Source: an uncultured Alphaproteobacteria bacterium (GTDB taxonomy: Bacteria; Pseudomonadota; Alphaproteobacteria; HIMB59). From it: 64,000 bases of DNA. A program made the translations under genes and the position numbers. The DNA is taken from the NCBI GenBank assembly GCA_902613185.1, contig CACMGP010000001.1, positions 434,001 to 498,000 on the forward strand, read 5' to 3'. The notes beneath the pieces were generated by a model that saw only the letters and a program-made list of their open reading frames with translations, had not been told where the DNA came from and ran no database searches. Of this stretch, positions 8,549-18,645 are shown piece after piece (position 1 is the first letter of the stretch; every line of letters begins with the position of its first letter).

Positions 8549-9643
8549 TTATTGACGGTATGTCCCATCCTTAATTTTTTTATACCAAGATTCATTATTT
8601 AAATACCACTGTATTGTTTTATATAACCCAGACTCAAAAGTTTCAAGAGGCATCCAACCAAGTTCTTTTTGAATTTTACTAGAGTCTATAGCATAACGCA
8701 TATCATGACCTGGACGATCATTTACAAATGTAATTAAACTTTCATAGTTAGAAATATCTAGTGAAAAATTCACAGGTGGTGCTAGTTGTTGTAAAATTTT
8801 ACAAATAGTTTTTACAACTTCTATATTTTGTTTTTCATTCAGCCCACCTATATTATATGTCTCTCCATCTTTTCCTTTAGTAGCAACTAAAACTAATGCT
8901 CGGGCATGATCATCAACATATAGCCAATCACGGATTTGATTTCCTCTTGCATATATTGGAAGTGGCATACCTTTTATTGCATTTAAAATCATTAATGGAA
9001 TAAGCTTTTCAGGAAACTGAAAAGGACCATAATTATTTGAACAATTAGTTATTAGTGTTGGGAGACCATAAGTTCTTCTCCAAGCTCTAACAAGATGATC
9101 AGATGAAGCTTTTGATGCACTATATGGTGAACTTGGGGCATAAGGTGTAGTTTCAGTAAAAAGAGGTAATTCACCTAACTGATTATCAGGATGAGGTAAG
9201 TCTCCGTAAACTTCGTCAGTTGAAATATGATGAAAGCAAAAAGACTCTTTTTTTTGACCCTTTAAGTTTGACCAATATAATCTCGCTTGCTCTAGCAAGT
9301 TATATGTACCAGTAATATTAGTTTTCATAAACTCTCCAGGGCTGTCAATGGATCTATCAACATGAGACTCTGCAGCTAAATGCATAACAACATTAGGTTG
9401 ATGTTCATTAAATACTCTTTTTATTTCAGAAGTATCACATATGTCAACTCGCTCAAAAGAATAGTTTGGGTTACCTTCAACACTCTGAATTGAAAATAAA
9501 TTACCAGCATAAGTAAGTTTATCAATATTTACAACTGAATGATTTGTATCGTTTATAATATGTCGGACTAGCGCACTACCAATAAATCCAGCTCCACCAG
9601 TGATAAGAATTTTTAATGGTAAATTTTGATTTTTTTGTTTCAA
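8549..9643 (-). CDS. rfbB: dTDP-glucose 4,6-dehydratase
   Basis: This is the second step of dTDP-L-rhamnose synthesis, producing dTDP-4-keto-6-deoxyglucose. It is an extended SDR with 364 residues. TGGAGFIG is at 15-22, the catalytic STDEVYGDL is at 141-149 (T142, D143, E144), and Y174/K178 is in YSASK. The start is TTG (9641-9643), six bases after the rfbD stop, with a short extra N-terminus before the Rossmann strand. It is the last gene of the leftward rfbA-C-D-B block. Its product could also feed the VioA-like aminotransferase at 25006-26115, a link that is inferred. Confidence 0.95.
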   Translation of the reverse strand: MKQKNQNLPLKILITGGAGFIGSALVRHIINDTNHSVVNIDKLTYAGNLFSIQSVEGNPNYSFERVDICDTSEIKRVFNEHQPNVVMHLAAESHVDRSIDSPGEFMKTNITGTYNLLEQARLYWSNLKGQKKESFCFHHISTDEVYGDLPHPDNQLGELPLFTETTPYAPSSPYSASKASSDHLVRAWRRTYGLPTLITNCSNNYGPFQFPEKLIPLMILNAIKGMPLPIYARGNQIRDWLYVDDHARALVLVATKGKDGETYNIGGLNEKQNIEVVKTICKILQQLAPPVNFSLDISNYESLITFVNDRPGHDMRYAIDSSKIQKELGWMPLETFESGLYKTIQWYLNNESWYKKIKDGTYRQ

Positions 9644-9649
9644 AATAAA

Positions 9650-10558
9650 CTACACTTTGGATTTTTGTATTTCTTTTAAACATTTGTTTAGAGCGTCTTT
9701 CCAATGAGGTATTACTAAATCTGGAATATGTTGTTTAATTTTGTCCTTTTTCATTACATTACATAGTGGACGCTCAGCATGAGTATAATAATTTTTCGTT
9801 TCGATAGGATTAACATGACAATTAATATTACTTAATTCAAAGATAGCTTTTGCAAAGTCGTACCATGAGCAGTATCCATCATCTGAAAAATGATAAATAT
9901 TTAATTGAGAATTCATAACTTCAATTGTTCGTTGATTACTTAACATTGTCAATACTACTTTTGCTAAATTTGATGCATAAGTTGGGCTTCCTATCTGATC
10001 AAAAACTACATTAATATTGTCTTTTTTTTTGCCAAGTTCCAGCATGGTCTTTACAAAATTATGGCCAAACTCTGAATGAAGCCAACTTGTACGAATAATT
10101 GCGCCATTACATCCAGATGAAATTACTGCCTTTTCACCATTTAACTTTGTCAAGCCATAGGTATTTATTGGATTAGTTTCGTCTGTCTCAATATAAAGTT
10201 TACTTTGTTGCCCTTGAAAAACATAGTCTGTTGAAATATGGATTAGTGGAATATTTTGATTTTTCGCAATCTTTGCTAATTGAGCAACTGCAAGGTGATT
10301 AATCTTTTCAGCTAATTTGAAATCACTTTCTGCTTTATCTACTGAGGTAAAAGCTGCACAGTTTACAATTGCAGAAAATTGTTTATTAGAAAAAAACTTA
10401 CTTATGGAGTTTTGTTTTGATAAGTCTATTTCATCACGCGATGCAAAAACGAAGTTATTTAGGCTAAGATTTAAGTTTTGAGAAATTTCTATTAATATTT
10501 TTTGTAATGAGCAACCCAATTGACCATTTTTACCTGTTACTAAAATAGATTTATTCAT
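9650..10558 (-). CDS. rfbD: dTDP-4-dehydrorhamnose reductase
   Basis: This enzyme performs the final NAD(P)H-dependent reduction to dTDP-L-rhamnose. The 302-residue extended SDR has TGKNGQLG at 8-15, STDYVF at 109-114 and the catalytic pair Y134/K138 in NTYGLTK. The 3' part of rfbC overlaps its start by 8 bases, and rfbB follows after 6 bases. This is a tight operon in the order rfbA, rfbC, rfbD, rfbB. Confidence 0.95.
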   Translation of the reverse strand: MNKSILVTGKNGQLGCSLQKILIEISQNLNLSLNNFVFASRDEIDLSKQNSISKFFSNKQFSAIVNCAAFTSVDKAESDFKLAEKINHLAVAQLAKIAKNQNIPLIHISTDYVFQGQQSKLYIETDETNPINTYGLTKLNGEKAVISSGCNGAIIRTSWLHSEFGHNFVKTMLELGKKKDNINVVFDQIGSPTYASNLAKVVLTMLSNQRTIEVMNSQLNIYHFSDDGYCSWYDFAKAIFELSNINCHVNPIETKNYYTHAERPLCNVMKKDKIKQHIPDLVIPHWKDALNKCLKEIQKSKV

Positions 10559-11135
10559 AGAGATTTTTTAGGTAACTAAACTGGGAACATTCATAATCTA
10601 AATTCTCTAAAATTGGTAAACCCTTATCTTTTTCCGATAAAAGTAAATTATCTGTCGGTAATATCCAATCAATAGCCAATGCTGGATCATTGAATGCCAA
10701 ACCTGAGTCACACTTCGCAGAATAATAGTTGTCAACTTTATATAAAAAAGTTGCTTTTTCACTTAGAACTACAAATCCATGTGCGAAACCCCTTGGGATA
10801 AATAGTTGGTGTTTATTAGTTCCACTTAATCGCTCTGCAACATGTTTGCCAAAAGTGGGGCTTCCTTTTCGAATATCTACAGATACATCTAAAACCTCAC
10901 CGTCAATAACCCTAACTAATTTAGATTGGGCAAAAGGAGGTAATTGAAAGTGTAAACCTCGTATTACACCACTCTTAGAACTTGTTTCATTGTCTTGACA
11001 AAAATTAACTTTATGTCCAGTTACATTATTTAACTCTTGCTGAAGATAACTTTCAACAAAATAACCCCTGTTATCCTGATGAACTTTGGGCTTTATTAGA
11101 ATAATTTCAGGTATAGATGTATTAATAAATTCCAT
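10551..11135 (-). CDS. rfbC: dTDP-4-dehydrorhamnose 3,5-epimerase
   Basis: This cupin-fold enzyme epimerises C3 and C5 of dTDP-4-keto-6-deoxyglucose. The 194-residue length is close to the usual 180-190. The hallmark QDNETSSKSGVIRGLHFQ lies at residues 47-64, with the catalytic H62. The usual IPRGFAHGFVVLS block follows near residue 112. It overlaps rfbD by 8 bases and shares one base with the rfbA stop. Confidence 0.96.
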   Translation of the reverse strand: MEFINTSIPEIILIKPKVHQDNRGYFVESYLQQELNNVTGHKVNFCQDNETSSKSGVIRGLHFQLPPFAQSKLVRVIDGEVLDVSVDIRKGSPTFGKHVAERLSGTNKHQLFIPRGFAHGFVVLSEKATFLYKVDNYYSAKCDSGLAFNDPALAIDWILPTDNLLLSEKDKGLPILENLDYECSQFSYLKNLYE

Positions 11136-12016
11136 TAAATTTTCTTTTTTTTAACTACATTTGACAAATAATTACCATATTGGTTTGAATTCATAGTTTT
11201 GGCTAAATTAAGCAGCTGATATTCATTAATAAATCCTTTTTCGTAGGCAATTTCTTCAATACAAGCGACTTTTAATCCCTGACGTTTCTCAATAGCTTCA
11301 ACAAACATTGAAGCTTCTAATAATGATTCTGGTGTTCCTGTATCTAACCAAGTATAACCACGCCCCATAATTTCAACCTTTAGACAATCCTGAGACAAAT
11401 ACATTTCATTGATACTAGTTATCTCTAACTCTCCACGTTTAGAGGGTTTCACCTCAATTGCTTTTTCGACAACATTATTTGGATAAAAGTACAACCCTGT
11501 TACTGCATAATTAGACTTTGCATTTGTAGGTTTCTCTTCTATAGATACTACTTTTCCAAAAGAATTAAATTCTACAACTCCATAGCGATTAGGGTCGTTA
11601 ACATAATAACCAAATACAGTTGCTTGATTTTCTTGAGCATTTTTAACTCCATAATTTAATAGATCTACAAAACCATGACCATAAAATATATTGTCACCTA
11701 AAATCAAACAGACATTATCATTGCCTATAAAGTCTTTTCCTAAAATAAATGCTTGTGCCAATCCATCTGGAGATGGTTGAGCAATAAATTCAAAACGAAT
11801 ACCTAAATTCACTTCATCATTAAATAGAGACTTAAAGCTATTTTGATCTTCAGGTGTAGTAATAATCAGAATGTCACGTATACCTGCTAACATCAAAACT
11901 GATAAAGAATAATAAATCAATGGTTTGTCATAAATAGGTAATAATTGTTTTGAGACACTTTTTGTTGCTGGATATAAGCGAGAGCCTGATCCACCAGCTA
12001 AAATTATTCCTTTCAT
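11135..12016 (-). CDS. rfbA: Glucose-1-phosphate thymidylyltransferase
   Basis: This is the first step of dTDP-rhamnose synthesis: glucose-1-phosphate plus dTTP gives dTDP-glucose. It has 293 residues, the standard length. The nucleotide-binding loop [12 protein letters not shown] starts at residue 7. [29 protein letters not shown] and SIEEKP are all present in order. It overlaps the upstream glycosyltransferase by 4 bases (ATGA) and rfbC by one base, so the block is translationally linked. Confidence 0.96.
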   Translation of the reverse strand: MKGIILAGGSGSRLYPATKSVSKQLLPIYDKPLIYYSLSVLMLAGIRDILIITTPEDQNSFKSLFNDEVNLGIRFEFIAQPSPDGLAQAFILGKDFIGNDNVCLILGDNIFYGHGFVDLLNYGVKNAQENQATVFGYYVNDPNRYGVVEFNSFGKVVSIEEKPTNAKSNYAVTGLYFYPNNVVEKAIEVKPSKRGELEITSINEMYLSQDCLKVEIMGRGYTWLDTGTPESLLEASMFVEAIEKRQGLKVACIEEIAYEKGFINEYQLLNLAKTMNSNQYGNYLSNVVKKKKI

Positions 12017-13167
12017 GACTTACTAATATTCATCTGTAAATCTTTATATATTCTTAGATGAGCGTCTACAATATTTTCTACTTTAAATTCTTTTTCAGCT
12101 AAATCTCTTCCTGCTTTGCCCATTGCTTTACGTTTATCTGAATTTTTAAGAAGCATTTCAATTGCGTTTGCAAGGGCCTCGCTATCTCTAACTGGAACTA
12201 ATAATCCTGTTTTATTTGGAATAATAGCATCTCTGCAACCTGGAACATTTGTTGTAACTACTGCCCTCCCAGCAGCTGCAGCTTCCATTAGTGCTTTTGG
12301 GAAACCCTCTCGATATGATGGTAAACATATTATGTGTGACTTAGAGTATAAATTTGGTATGTCTTGATGATAGCCAAGTATATCAACATTGCCCTCTCTC
12401 TTAATTTTATCCAAATCAATAGCCTTTAATCCTGAAGGATTTCTAGAGTCTAAATCACCTGCTAAGATAAATCGAGCCTGAATTCCTTTGTTTTTTATAA
12501 TTTTAGCCGCAGAGATAAATTCATTAACACCTTTATCAATAAGCAATCTAGCAGCAAAACAAATTACTGGTATACCAGTTGACTCCTCAAAGTAATTAAA
12601 TTTATTTAAATTAACACCCGATCCTTTCAATATTCGAACTTTATCTTTATTTAATACTCCCCATCTTACTAAAATATCTTCATCATCTAGATTTTGTAAA
12701 ATAACTATTTGATTTGAATGACCAAAGGTAAGACGAAATAGTGGAAATAACAAAGATTTTATTAATCTACTTTTTAAATTTTGATGAACAAACAAAGTTC
12801 CAAGACCTGAAACAGCAGACACCAAACAAGGTACACCAGCCAAACGAGCTATTGCACCTCCATATAGGTAGGGCTTAATAGTGACTAAGTGCACAATATC
12901 AGGCTTTTCTTTCTTGAAAAAACGCCAAATATGTAGCATTGATTTTAAATCTTTAAGAAAATTTATACTTCCTCTTTTTATTGGAATAAAAGTTAATTTA
13001 AATCCTTTCTGTTCTAGTATGCTAGGATTTGCTGTTCCCAACTCACCATATCCAATAATTACCTCAATTGCTTTATCTTTTGCAGCTTCTGCTATTGGTA
13101 AACGATGAGAACAAAAAAAACTTAAATCATTAATTAAAATAACAAGTTTAATTATTTTAACACTCAT
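12013..13167 (-). CDS. GT4-family glycosyltransferase (WbtD/PglA-like)
   Basis: This is a cytoplasmic or membrane-peripheral retaining glycosyltransferase with a GT-B fold. The 384-residue protein starts with [14 protein letters not shown], as in the PglA/WbtD group. Its donor-binding C-terminal domain carries [18 protein letters not shown] at 287-304, including the EX7E pair. It lies directly upstream of, and overlaps, rfbA. It may act on the lipid-linked repeat unit, perhaps transferring a sugar to an undecaprenyl-PP-HexNAc as in its named relatives. Donor and acceptor are not readable. Confidence 0.85.
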   Translation of the reverse strand: MSVKIIKLVILINDLSFFCSHRLPIAEAAKDKAIEVIIGYGELGTANPSILEQKGFKLTFIPIKRGSINFLKDLKSMLHIWRFFKKEKPDIVHLVTIKPYLYGGAIARLAGVPCLVSAVSGLGTLFVHQNLKSRLIKSLLFPLFRLTFGHSNQIVILQNLDDEDILVRWGVLNKDKVRILKGSGVNLNKFNYFEESTGIPVICFAARLLIDKGVNEFISAAKIIKNKGIQARFILAGDLDSRNPSGLKAIDLDKIKREGNVDILGYHQDIPNLYSKSHIICLPSYREGFPKALMEAAAAGRAVVTTNVPGCRDAIIPNKTGLLVPVRDSEALANAIEMLLKNSDKRKAMGKAGRDLAEKEFKVENIVDAHLRIYKDLQMNISKS

Positions 13168-13255
13168 ATTAATTTTTAAATTTATTAATCTTTCATAATT
13201 TTTTTTAAATAGAAGTTGATAATTATTAATTCTTACATTTTTTATTAATTATACT

Positions 13256-14536
13256 CTATAGTCTAATATCAACCTCTTTTTTCTGGAATAAATATTTTAA
13301 ATCATAAATTACATGGTTTTTTTTACATAAATTTGAAATAGTCTTAATTCCCATATCTTTAAATACTTTATGTGCCACTGCTATGATAATCCCATCATAG
13401 GTACTACTAATAAGTTTGGTTTTGGGATAAATTTGATATGTAGTATTTATTTCCTCGCAATCCGCCCACGGGTCATATAAATCTAAATTACAATCAAATT
13501 TATTTAATTCACTAATTACACGTTTTATTCCTGAGTTGCGAATATCTGCACAATTTTCTTTGAATGTTAAACCCATAATCAAAATTTTTGAACCTTGGAT
13601 AGCGATACTTTTATTTCTCATTTCATTAATTAAAGTTAAAGCAACGTGCACTCCCATATTGTCATTAGTGTTTCTTCCCGCTAAAATAACTTTTGGGATA
13701 TATCCAATACTCTGAGCTTTATGAGTTAAATAATATGGATCAACTCCTATGCAATGTCCTCCAACTAAACCTGGCTTAAAAGGTAAAAAATTCCACTTAC
13801 TGCCTGCTGCATCAAGAACATCTTTAGTGTCTATTTGAAGTTTGCTAAATAATATCGATAATTCATTTATAAGTGCAATATTTAAATCACGCTGAGTGTT
13901 TTCAATAACTTTTGCTGCTTCAGCAACTTTTATACTGGGAGCTTTGTGGGTACCTGCTTTGATAATTTCATTATATAAATCATCGACTAAATTTGCAGTT
14001 TCATAAGTTGATCCAGAGGTAACTTTTTTAATATTTGAAATAGTATGCTCTTTGTCACCTGGATTGACTCTCTCAGGACTGTAACCACAAAAAAAATCTT
14101 TATTAAACTTGAGTTGAGAATGCTTCTCTAAAATAGGAACACATTGCTCTTCTATACACCCAGGATAAACGGTTGACTCGTAAATCACTATATCTTTTTT
14201 TTTTAATATATCTCCAATCATTCTAGTTGCTTTTTTTAAAGCTTTTAAATCTGGTTTGTTAAATTTATTTACAGGTGTTGGAACCGTAACAATAAAATAA
14301 TTTGACGCATTAATATCATTTTGATTGTTAGTAAATTTTAACAAGTGATTTTGTTTAAGTTCATCTTTTGTGAATTCCAGATTTTTATCTATACCATCAT
14401 TCAATTGTTCCACTCTTAAATGATTAATATCAAACCCTATTACTTTTCTTTTTTTTGCAAATTCTAAAACTAAAGGTAATCCTACATAACCTAAACCTAT
14501 TATTGCTAAATTAATTTCGCTATTTTTATTTTTCAT
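13256..14536 (-). CDS. tviB: UDP-N-acetylhexosamine dehydrogenase, TviB/VipA type
   Basis: This enzyme oxidises the C6 hydroxyl of a UDP-HexNAc (GlcNAc or GalNAc) to the uronic acid. Numbered from the ATG at 14534-14536, it has 426 residues. It has GLGYVGLP at 14-21, the typical TviB phrase [36 protein letters not shown] near 206 and the catalytic C262 in [21 protein letters not shown] two codons upstream is an alternative start. It differs clearly from the short Ugd at 438-1604. It could supply an acidic N-acetyl sugar for the O-unit. The exact substrate is undetermined. Confidence 0.9.
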   Translation of the reverse strand: MKNKNSEINLAIIGLGYVGLPLVLEFAKKRKVIGFDINHLRVEQLNDGIDKNLEFTKDELKQNHLLKFTNNQNDINASNYFIVTVPTPVNKFNKPDLKALKKATRMIGDILKKKDIVIYESTVYPGCIEEQCVPILEKHSQLKFNKDFFCGYSPERVNPGDKEHTISNIKKVTSGSTYETANLVDDLYNEIIKAGTHKAPSIKVAEAAKVIENTQRDLNIALINELSILFSKLQIDTKDVLDAAGSKWNFLPFKPGLVGGHCIGVDPYYLTHKAQSIGYIPKVILAGRNTNDNMGVHVALTLINEMRNKSIAIQGSKILIMGLTFKENCADIRNSGIKRVISELNKFDCNLDLYDPWADCEEINTTYQIYPKTKLISSTYDGIIIAVAHKVFKDMGIKTISNLCKKNHVIYDLKYLFQKKEVDIRL

Positions 14537-14618
14537 ATTCAATAAGATTAAGTATATTACATTTTAATTTAATGATTATAAAAAACTTGGTTTGTATAAA
14601 TAAAAGTTCACTATTACA

Positions 14619-15686
14619 TTATCGCAAAATATTTCCATCAGGTAGTCCTAAAATCCAACTTTTATATGGAATATAACATTCTTGAAAATGCCATGAAATT
14701 TGTGTCCAAACTAAAAAAACTAAAAGGATACCTAAATAGGGTAAAACAATATAAAGAGTATGGTTAGTCTTAAAAGGCAAATAAGGTATGCGCGCAAATA
14801 TCATTGCTTGAATTGGAATTAAGTAATAACCAAAACGATCACTAATGATACTAGATATTGGTATTAGAAAAATTAAAAATATCATGCCTACTGAGCCCAA
14901 ACTAGCTAGATTGTAATCTTTTGGAAATTTTTGTTTCCATTTTTTTTTTACAAATAAAAAAAAATATATTGCAGACATGGTAAGAACACCCACCCTAAAT
15001 ACTGCACCATATGCCTCTCGATTTGAGTCAACATATGCACTTAATGCGTATTGAGCATTTTTTGAGAAAATAAGCATCAAAGCTCCAATTAAAGAAATAA
15101 TTAATGTTATTGCTATACGGTTATTATTATAATGGCCACTAGCAAAAGGTAATAAAAGTAAAAAGACTATAGCACTACTATGAAACAAGCTTGAAATAAT
15201 TACCCAAAATAAAAATCTAAATGGACGTCGATCCATAAATGCTACAAGTGCGATACATATTATGCCAATTGCAGCGGCTTGTCGGACACCTGACATAGCC
15301 ATGTTAATTACTAATATTGGAAATAATAATACTAAAAATGCCAAGGGATCAGGCTGTCTTCGTGCAAAAATATGGATACCAATAAAAAAAACTAAACCAA
15401 AAAGAATATAGATATATGGGTAAGGTAAACTATTTTTATGTATAATATAAAATAGGCTCATTGACATTGGATCACGAGATCCAATCGTTTGTAATAAATC
15501 AAAATTTTGGAATCTTAAAAATAGTTTGTAATAGTGGTACCAGTCGCAACCTACTTGGTAACGAAAGGTAGCAAATAAAAAAAGCCCTAAAAAAACTATA
15601 TAATAGAATTGGTTTTTAGCTACATTGTCATTTTTTAATATGTATAGAAGAAGAAACAGAAAAACTGTCAGGGTAATATAGGTCAT
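14619..15686 (-). CDS. EpsG/Wzy-like polysaccharide polymerase
   Basis: This is a 355-residue integral membrane protein with about ten hydrophobic segments. Near the N-terminus it has FRYQVGCDWYHYYKLF, and in the middle MSGVRQAAAIG (R135) and SLFHSSA, all typical of the EpsG family. Members are thought to polymerise lipid-linked repeat units on the outer face of the inner membrane. A strong AGGAGG precedes the ATG at 15684-15686. It is the best Wzy candidate in the window, while the protein at 47611-48894 fits better as ligase. Sequence divergence in this family is very high. Confidence 0.75.
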   Translation of the reverse strand: MTYITLTVFLFLLLYILKNDNVAKNQFYYIVFLGLFLFATFRYQVGCDWYHYYKLFLRFQNFDLLQTIGSRDPMSMSLFYIIHKNSLPYPYIYILFGLVFFIGIHIFARRQPDPLAFLVLLFPILVINMAMSGVRQAAAIGIICIALVAFMDRRPFRFLFWVIISSLFHSSAIVFLLLLPFASGHYNNNRIAITLIISLIGALMLIFSKNAQYALSAYVDSNREAYGAVFRVGVLTMSAIYFFLFVKKKWKQKFPKDYNLASLGSVGMIFLIFLIPISSIISDRFGYYLIPIQAMIFARIPYLPFKTNHTLYIVLPYLGILLVFLVWTQISWHFQECYIPYKSWILGLPDGNILR

Positions 15687-15788
15687 AACGCCTCCTCTTG
15701 ATTAAAAGCAGTTAAATGTTGAATAGCTTTAAGCTTAATTAAAACTTGATTTATAAATTTTTTTACCAACTCTGCCATTATGATCTCA

Positions 15789-16616
15789 TTAGTGCTTTTT
15801 TCCGACAGCGCACCAAAAAGGGAAATCATTAGAAAAATGGATATCATCAAGACCAGCTTCAAGCATCAATAACCTAATTTCTGAGCGAGTGAAGCGCTTT
15901 TCAAGCGGTGTTCCAAACCTATCGCGAGAGTCGGTTCTCATTGTATAAAAGCTTGTTTTTCGATAACTAGATAAAAGCCAATTATCAACTTTAATGCCTA
16001 ATTTCTCAGCCACTAATGCTATACGTGCAAGAGGAAGATATACAACAGTAGCAATTGTATTCGTAACAAAAGACTTTAAAGATGGGGGCATAATTGATAT
16101 GACTCGGCGAATAATATCTGTTATGCGCCAAATTATTACATACCAAATAGGACGATTGTCAAATTTGTAATATAGATAAAGAAGGAAGGGGGCTCCTGGT
16201 TTAAGCATATCAACACAATCTTTTAATGCTGAAGCCGTATTTGGAACATGATGTAATACTCCCAAGCTATAGCCAAAATCTTGGCTATTTGATGGCAAAG
16301 GTTTATCAGATACTCCAGCATGAATAAAGGATGTATTTTTTATGTGAGCAAGGTTTTGTTTAGCAACAGATAATGCCTCAAATGATGGATCTATACATGT
16401 AAGTTTTGAAATTTTAGGTGCAACTGACAAAGCCCAGCGACCTGAGCCACATCCCATGTCAAACCCTATTGCATTTTTAGGTAGGGAGTCCCATGGAAAA
16501 ATATGAAAGTATTTGTCAAATAAATATTTATGTTCACTAACCTTTAATTCTTCTTGATCAAATCTCTTCCATTCGTCACCAAAAGATGAGACAGTTTTTT
16601 TATCAATATTAGTCAT
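15789..16616 (-). CDS. Class I SAM-dependent methyltransferase
   Basis: The 275-residue protein contains SAM motif I (GFDMGCGSGRWA, residues 51-62), then CIDPS, FIHAGVSDKPLPSNSQDFGY and LGVLHHVPNT, which is a Methyltransf_11-like domain. The start GDEWKRFDQEE and the middle YLYYKFDNRP resemble methyltransferases often found in O-antigen clusters. The C-terminal third probably contacts the membrane or substrate. The target could be a sugar hydroxyl, or the protein could act elsewhere in nucleotide-sugar chemistry. It lies 11 bases downstream of the RmlD-like reductase. Confidence 0.8.
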   Translation of the reverse strand: MTNIDKKTVSSFGDEWKRFDQEELKVSEHKYLFDKYFHIFPWDSLPKNAIGFDMGCGSGRWALSVAPKISKLTCIDPSFEALSVAKQNLAHIKNTSFIHAGVSDKPLPSNSQDFGYSLGVLHHVPNTASALKDCVDMLKPGAPFLLYLYYKFDNRPIWYVIIWRITDIIRRVISIMPPSLKSFVTNTIATVVYLPLARIALVAEKLGIKVDNWLLSSYRKTSFYTMRTDSRDRFGTPLEKRFTRSEIRLLMLEAGLDDIHFSNDFPFWCAVGKKH

Positions 16617-16627
16617 CTTTTAATAAC

Positions 16628-17536
16628 TTAATTTAAATAGTCTTGATAATAATTATCTAGGTACTCTCGCAAACAAACACGCCAGTCGCGCATTATATTA
16701 CAATCTCTTAATTGTAATTTTTTCGTAATAAGACGTTCTGATTTGGGACGTTTAGCAAAATATTCTTTAACAAAATAATCTGAAGAAACTGGAGTAATAT
16801 TGATCTTATCTTTCATACCAATCATTTTCACTAATTCTCTTGCTACCTCTAATCTTTCTGTTACACCATCACAAACCATATTATATACGCCCCAATACTC
16901 ACGCTCTATCAGTAATTCAACATTTCTCGCAAAATCAAATGTATAAGTAGGTGTGCCAAACTTATCGTCTACAACATGTAGCTCAGATTTACCCTCCTTT
17001 ATTTGCCTCATTAACTTTTGAATAAATTTTTTATCTTTGGAAGGGCCCGCTCCCATCATCCAACCTGCTCTACAGACTAGATGACGTCGAAGATTTTGTG
17101 CTACGAAAAGTTCCCCTAAGAATTTTGATCTTGCATAATGACCTAATGGTGAAGGTTCATCCCAATCATCATAACTATCTTTCTTACCATCAAATATTCC
17201 TGCTGTAGAAATGTAAAGAAGAGGTATATTAAGTTCATTAGCGATGTGCACAGCGGTTTCAACTGAAATCGTGTTAGTATTATAAGCATCTTCGGGATTT
17301 TCCTCACAATATTCCAAAGAAGTTAGCGCACCTAAATGAAATAAAAAATGAGGTTTGAATAACTTTACATCTTTTTTATATGCCTCAGCATCACGAAAAT
17401 CTAAATAATCAAGCCAAGTTTCATTTGTATCTTTATCAGTACATCGTAAAACATTTCTTCCACCAAATACCTTATAAAAAGCTTCACCTAGCATTCCACC
17501 TGCTCCGGCTATATATATTCGTTTATCTTTTATCAC
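16628..17536 (-). CDS. RmlD-like NAD(P)-dependent sugar-nucleotide reductase
   Basis: This is an extended SDR of 302 residues with GAGGMLG at 11-17, ISTAGIFDG near 109 and the catalytic pair Y134/K138 in HYARSK. It is closest in style to the RmlD family (reduction of a 4-keto sugar nucleotide), but rfbD is already present, so a different ketosugar is likely. The start is GTG inside a GTGA overlap with the stop of the upstream glycosyltransferase. It sits between that transferase and a methyltransferase and probably makes or modifies a deoxy sugar used by this sub-cluster. Confidence 0.75.
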   Translation of the reverse strand: MIKDKRIYIAGAGGMLGEAFYKVFGGRNVLRCTDKDTNETWLDYLDFRDAEAYKKDVKLFKPHFLFHLGALTSLEYCEENPEDAYNTNTISVETAVHIANELNIPLLYISTAGIFDGKKDSYDDWDEPSPLGHYARSKFLGELFVAQNLRRHLVCRAGWMMGAGPSKDKKFIQKLMRQIKEGKSELHVVDDKFGTPTYTFDFARNVELLIEREYWGVYNMVCDGVTERLEVARELVKMIGMKDKINITPVSSDYFVKEYFAKRPKSERLITKKLQLRDCNIMRDWRVCLREYLDNYYQDYLN

Positions 17537-18645
17537 TTGGTTTCTTTCATAACACTTTTTAAAATATTATCATATGTGTCACCAATCGTATGTAGAGAAT
17601 AATTTTTAACAGCATCAATCCGAGCTTGCTGACCTATACGTTTACGGATATTTGGATATTTAATCAATTCTTCTAAGGCATCAACCCATTGATTTTCAGT
17701 TTTTACTAACCTACCATTAACTCTGTCTTTAATAATCATTGGTGTTGTTCCAAAATTTGTTGCAACACATGGTAAACCTAGCGCCATATATTGAATAGCT
17801 TTAAGACCACTTTTTCCGTGTACCCAATCATCGAGTGGTAGCGGGTAAACACCGATATCAAAAGATTGTAAGTCAAATATCTCCGACTCTAATTTCCACT
17901 CAATTACTTTTAAATCGATACCAGGAAGATTGTAATTAAAATTTCCTATAACATGCAATTTAAATTTAACTTTTTTTGCTAATTTTAAAAAAACATTTTG
18001 TAAAAGATCAAGGTATCCTTTTGAAGAGTATGTGCCCGTCCAACCTATAACAACAGTTTTTTCATTTGAATATTTTGACTTGGGTATATATCGGTTAGTA
18101 TCAATTGACGAAGAAACATAACTACAATATCCATTATTAGTAATTCTTTTACAATCTATGTTAAGAAATGGGGATGATGTAATAACATGATCTGAAGCTT
18201 GGATAAGGAAATTTACTTTACCTGGCCACTTTAGAAACTTTACTAGCGGGTTTGGTTCAATTTTAGAAATTTGGTTATGTTGTGTATGCACATTATCCTC
18301 TATGTCATAAATTACCCTATTTGCTAATGTAATTACTAATCGCTCCATAAAACTAGTAAGTAATGGAGTGACATACATAAAAATATAAATTAGATCATAT
18401 TTTGGAATTCTAAAAAGGTCGATTAGACGACGTATGTGTCCTCTCATAGTGCCCAAAATTTTGGGTACAGTGTTACCACGCTGATAAACTACACTCCACA
18501 TTTTCTCATCCATAAAAGAAGAAATGTCTATTTCCCATCCTTTATTTCGCCAATGATCTAGATATTGTTCATATTTAAGTCTTTGACCTGCAGCAACCCC
18601 ATATGGAAAAGGGCATAATACCAACATTCTTTTTTTTTTAATCAT
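17533..18645 (-). CDS. GT4-like glycosyltransferase
   Basis: This is a 370-residue GT-B-type protein. The N-terminal half reads LCPFPYGVAAGQRLKYEQY, typical of transferases starting with a PxG loop. The C-terminal domain has VIGWTGTYSSKGYLDLL and KSGLKAIQYMALGLPCVATN, the donor-binding part. It is translationally coupled on both sides by 4-base overlaps. Donor and acceptor are unknown. Confidence 0.82.
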   Translation of the reverse strand: MIKKKRMLVLCPFPYGVAAGQRLKYEQYLDHWRNKGWEIDISSFMDEKMWSVVYQRGNTVPKILGTMRGHIRRLIDLFRIPKYDLIYIFMYVTPLLTSFMERLVITLANRVIYDIEDNVHTQHNQISKIEPNPLVKFLKWPGKVNFLIQASDHVITSSPFLNIDCKRITNNGYCSYVSSSIDTNRYIPKSKYSNEKTVVIGWTGTYSSKGYLDLLQNVFLKLAKKVKFKLHVIGNFNYNLPGIDLKVIEWKLESEIFDLQSFDIGVYPLPLDDWVHGKSGLKAIQYMALGLPCVATNFGTTPMIIKDRVNGRLVKTENQWVDALEELIKYPNIRKRIGQQARIDAVKNYSLHTIGDTYDNILKSVMKETK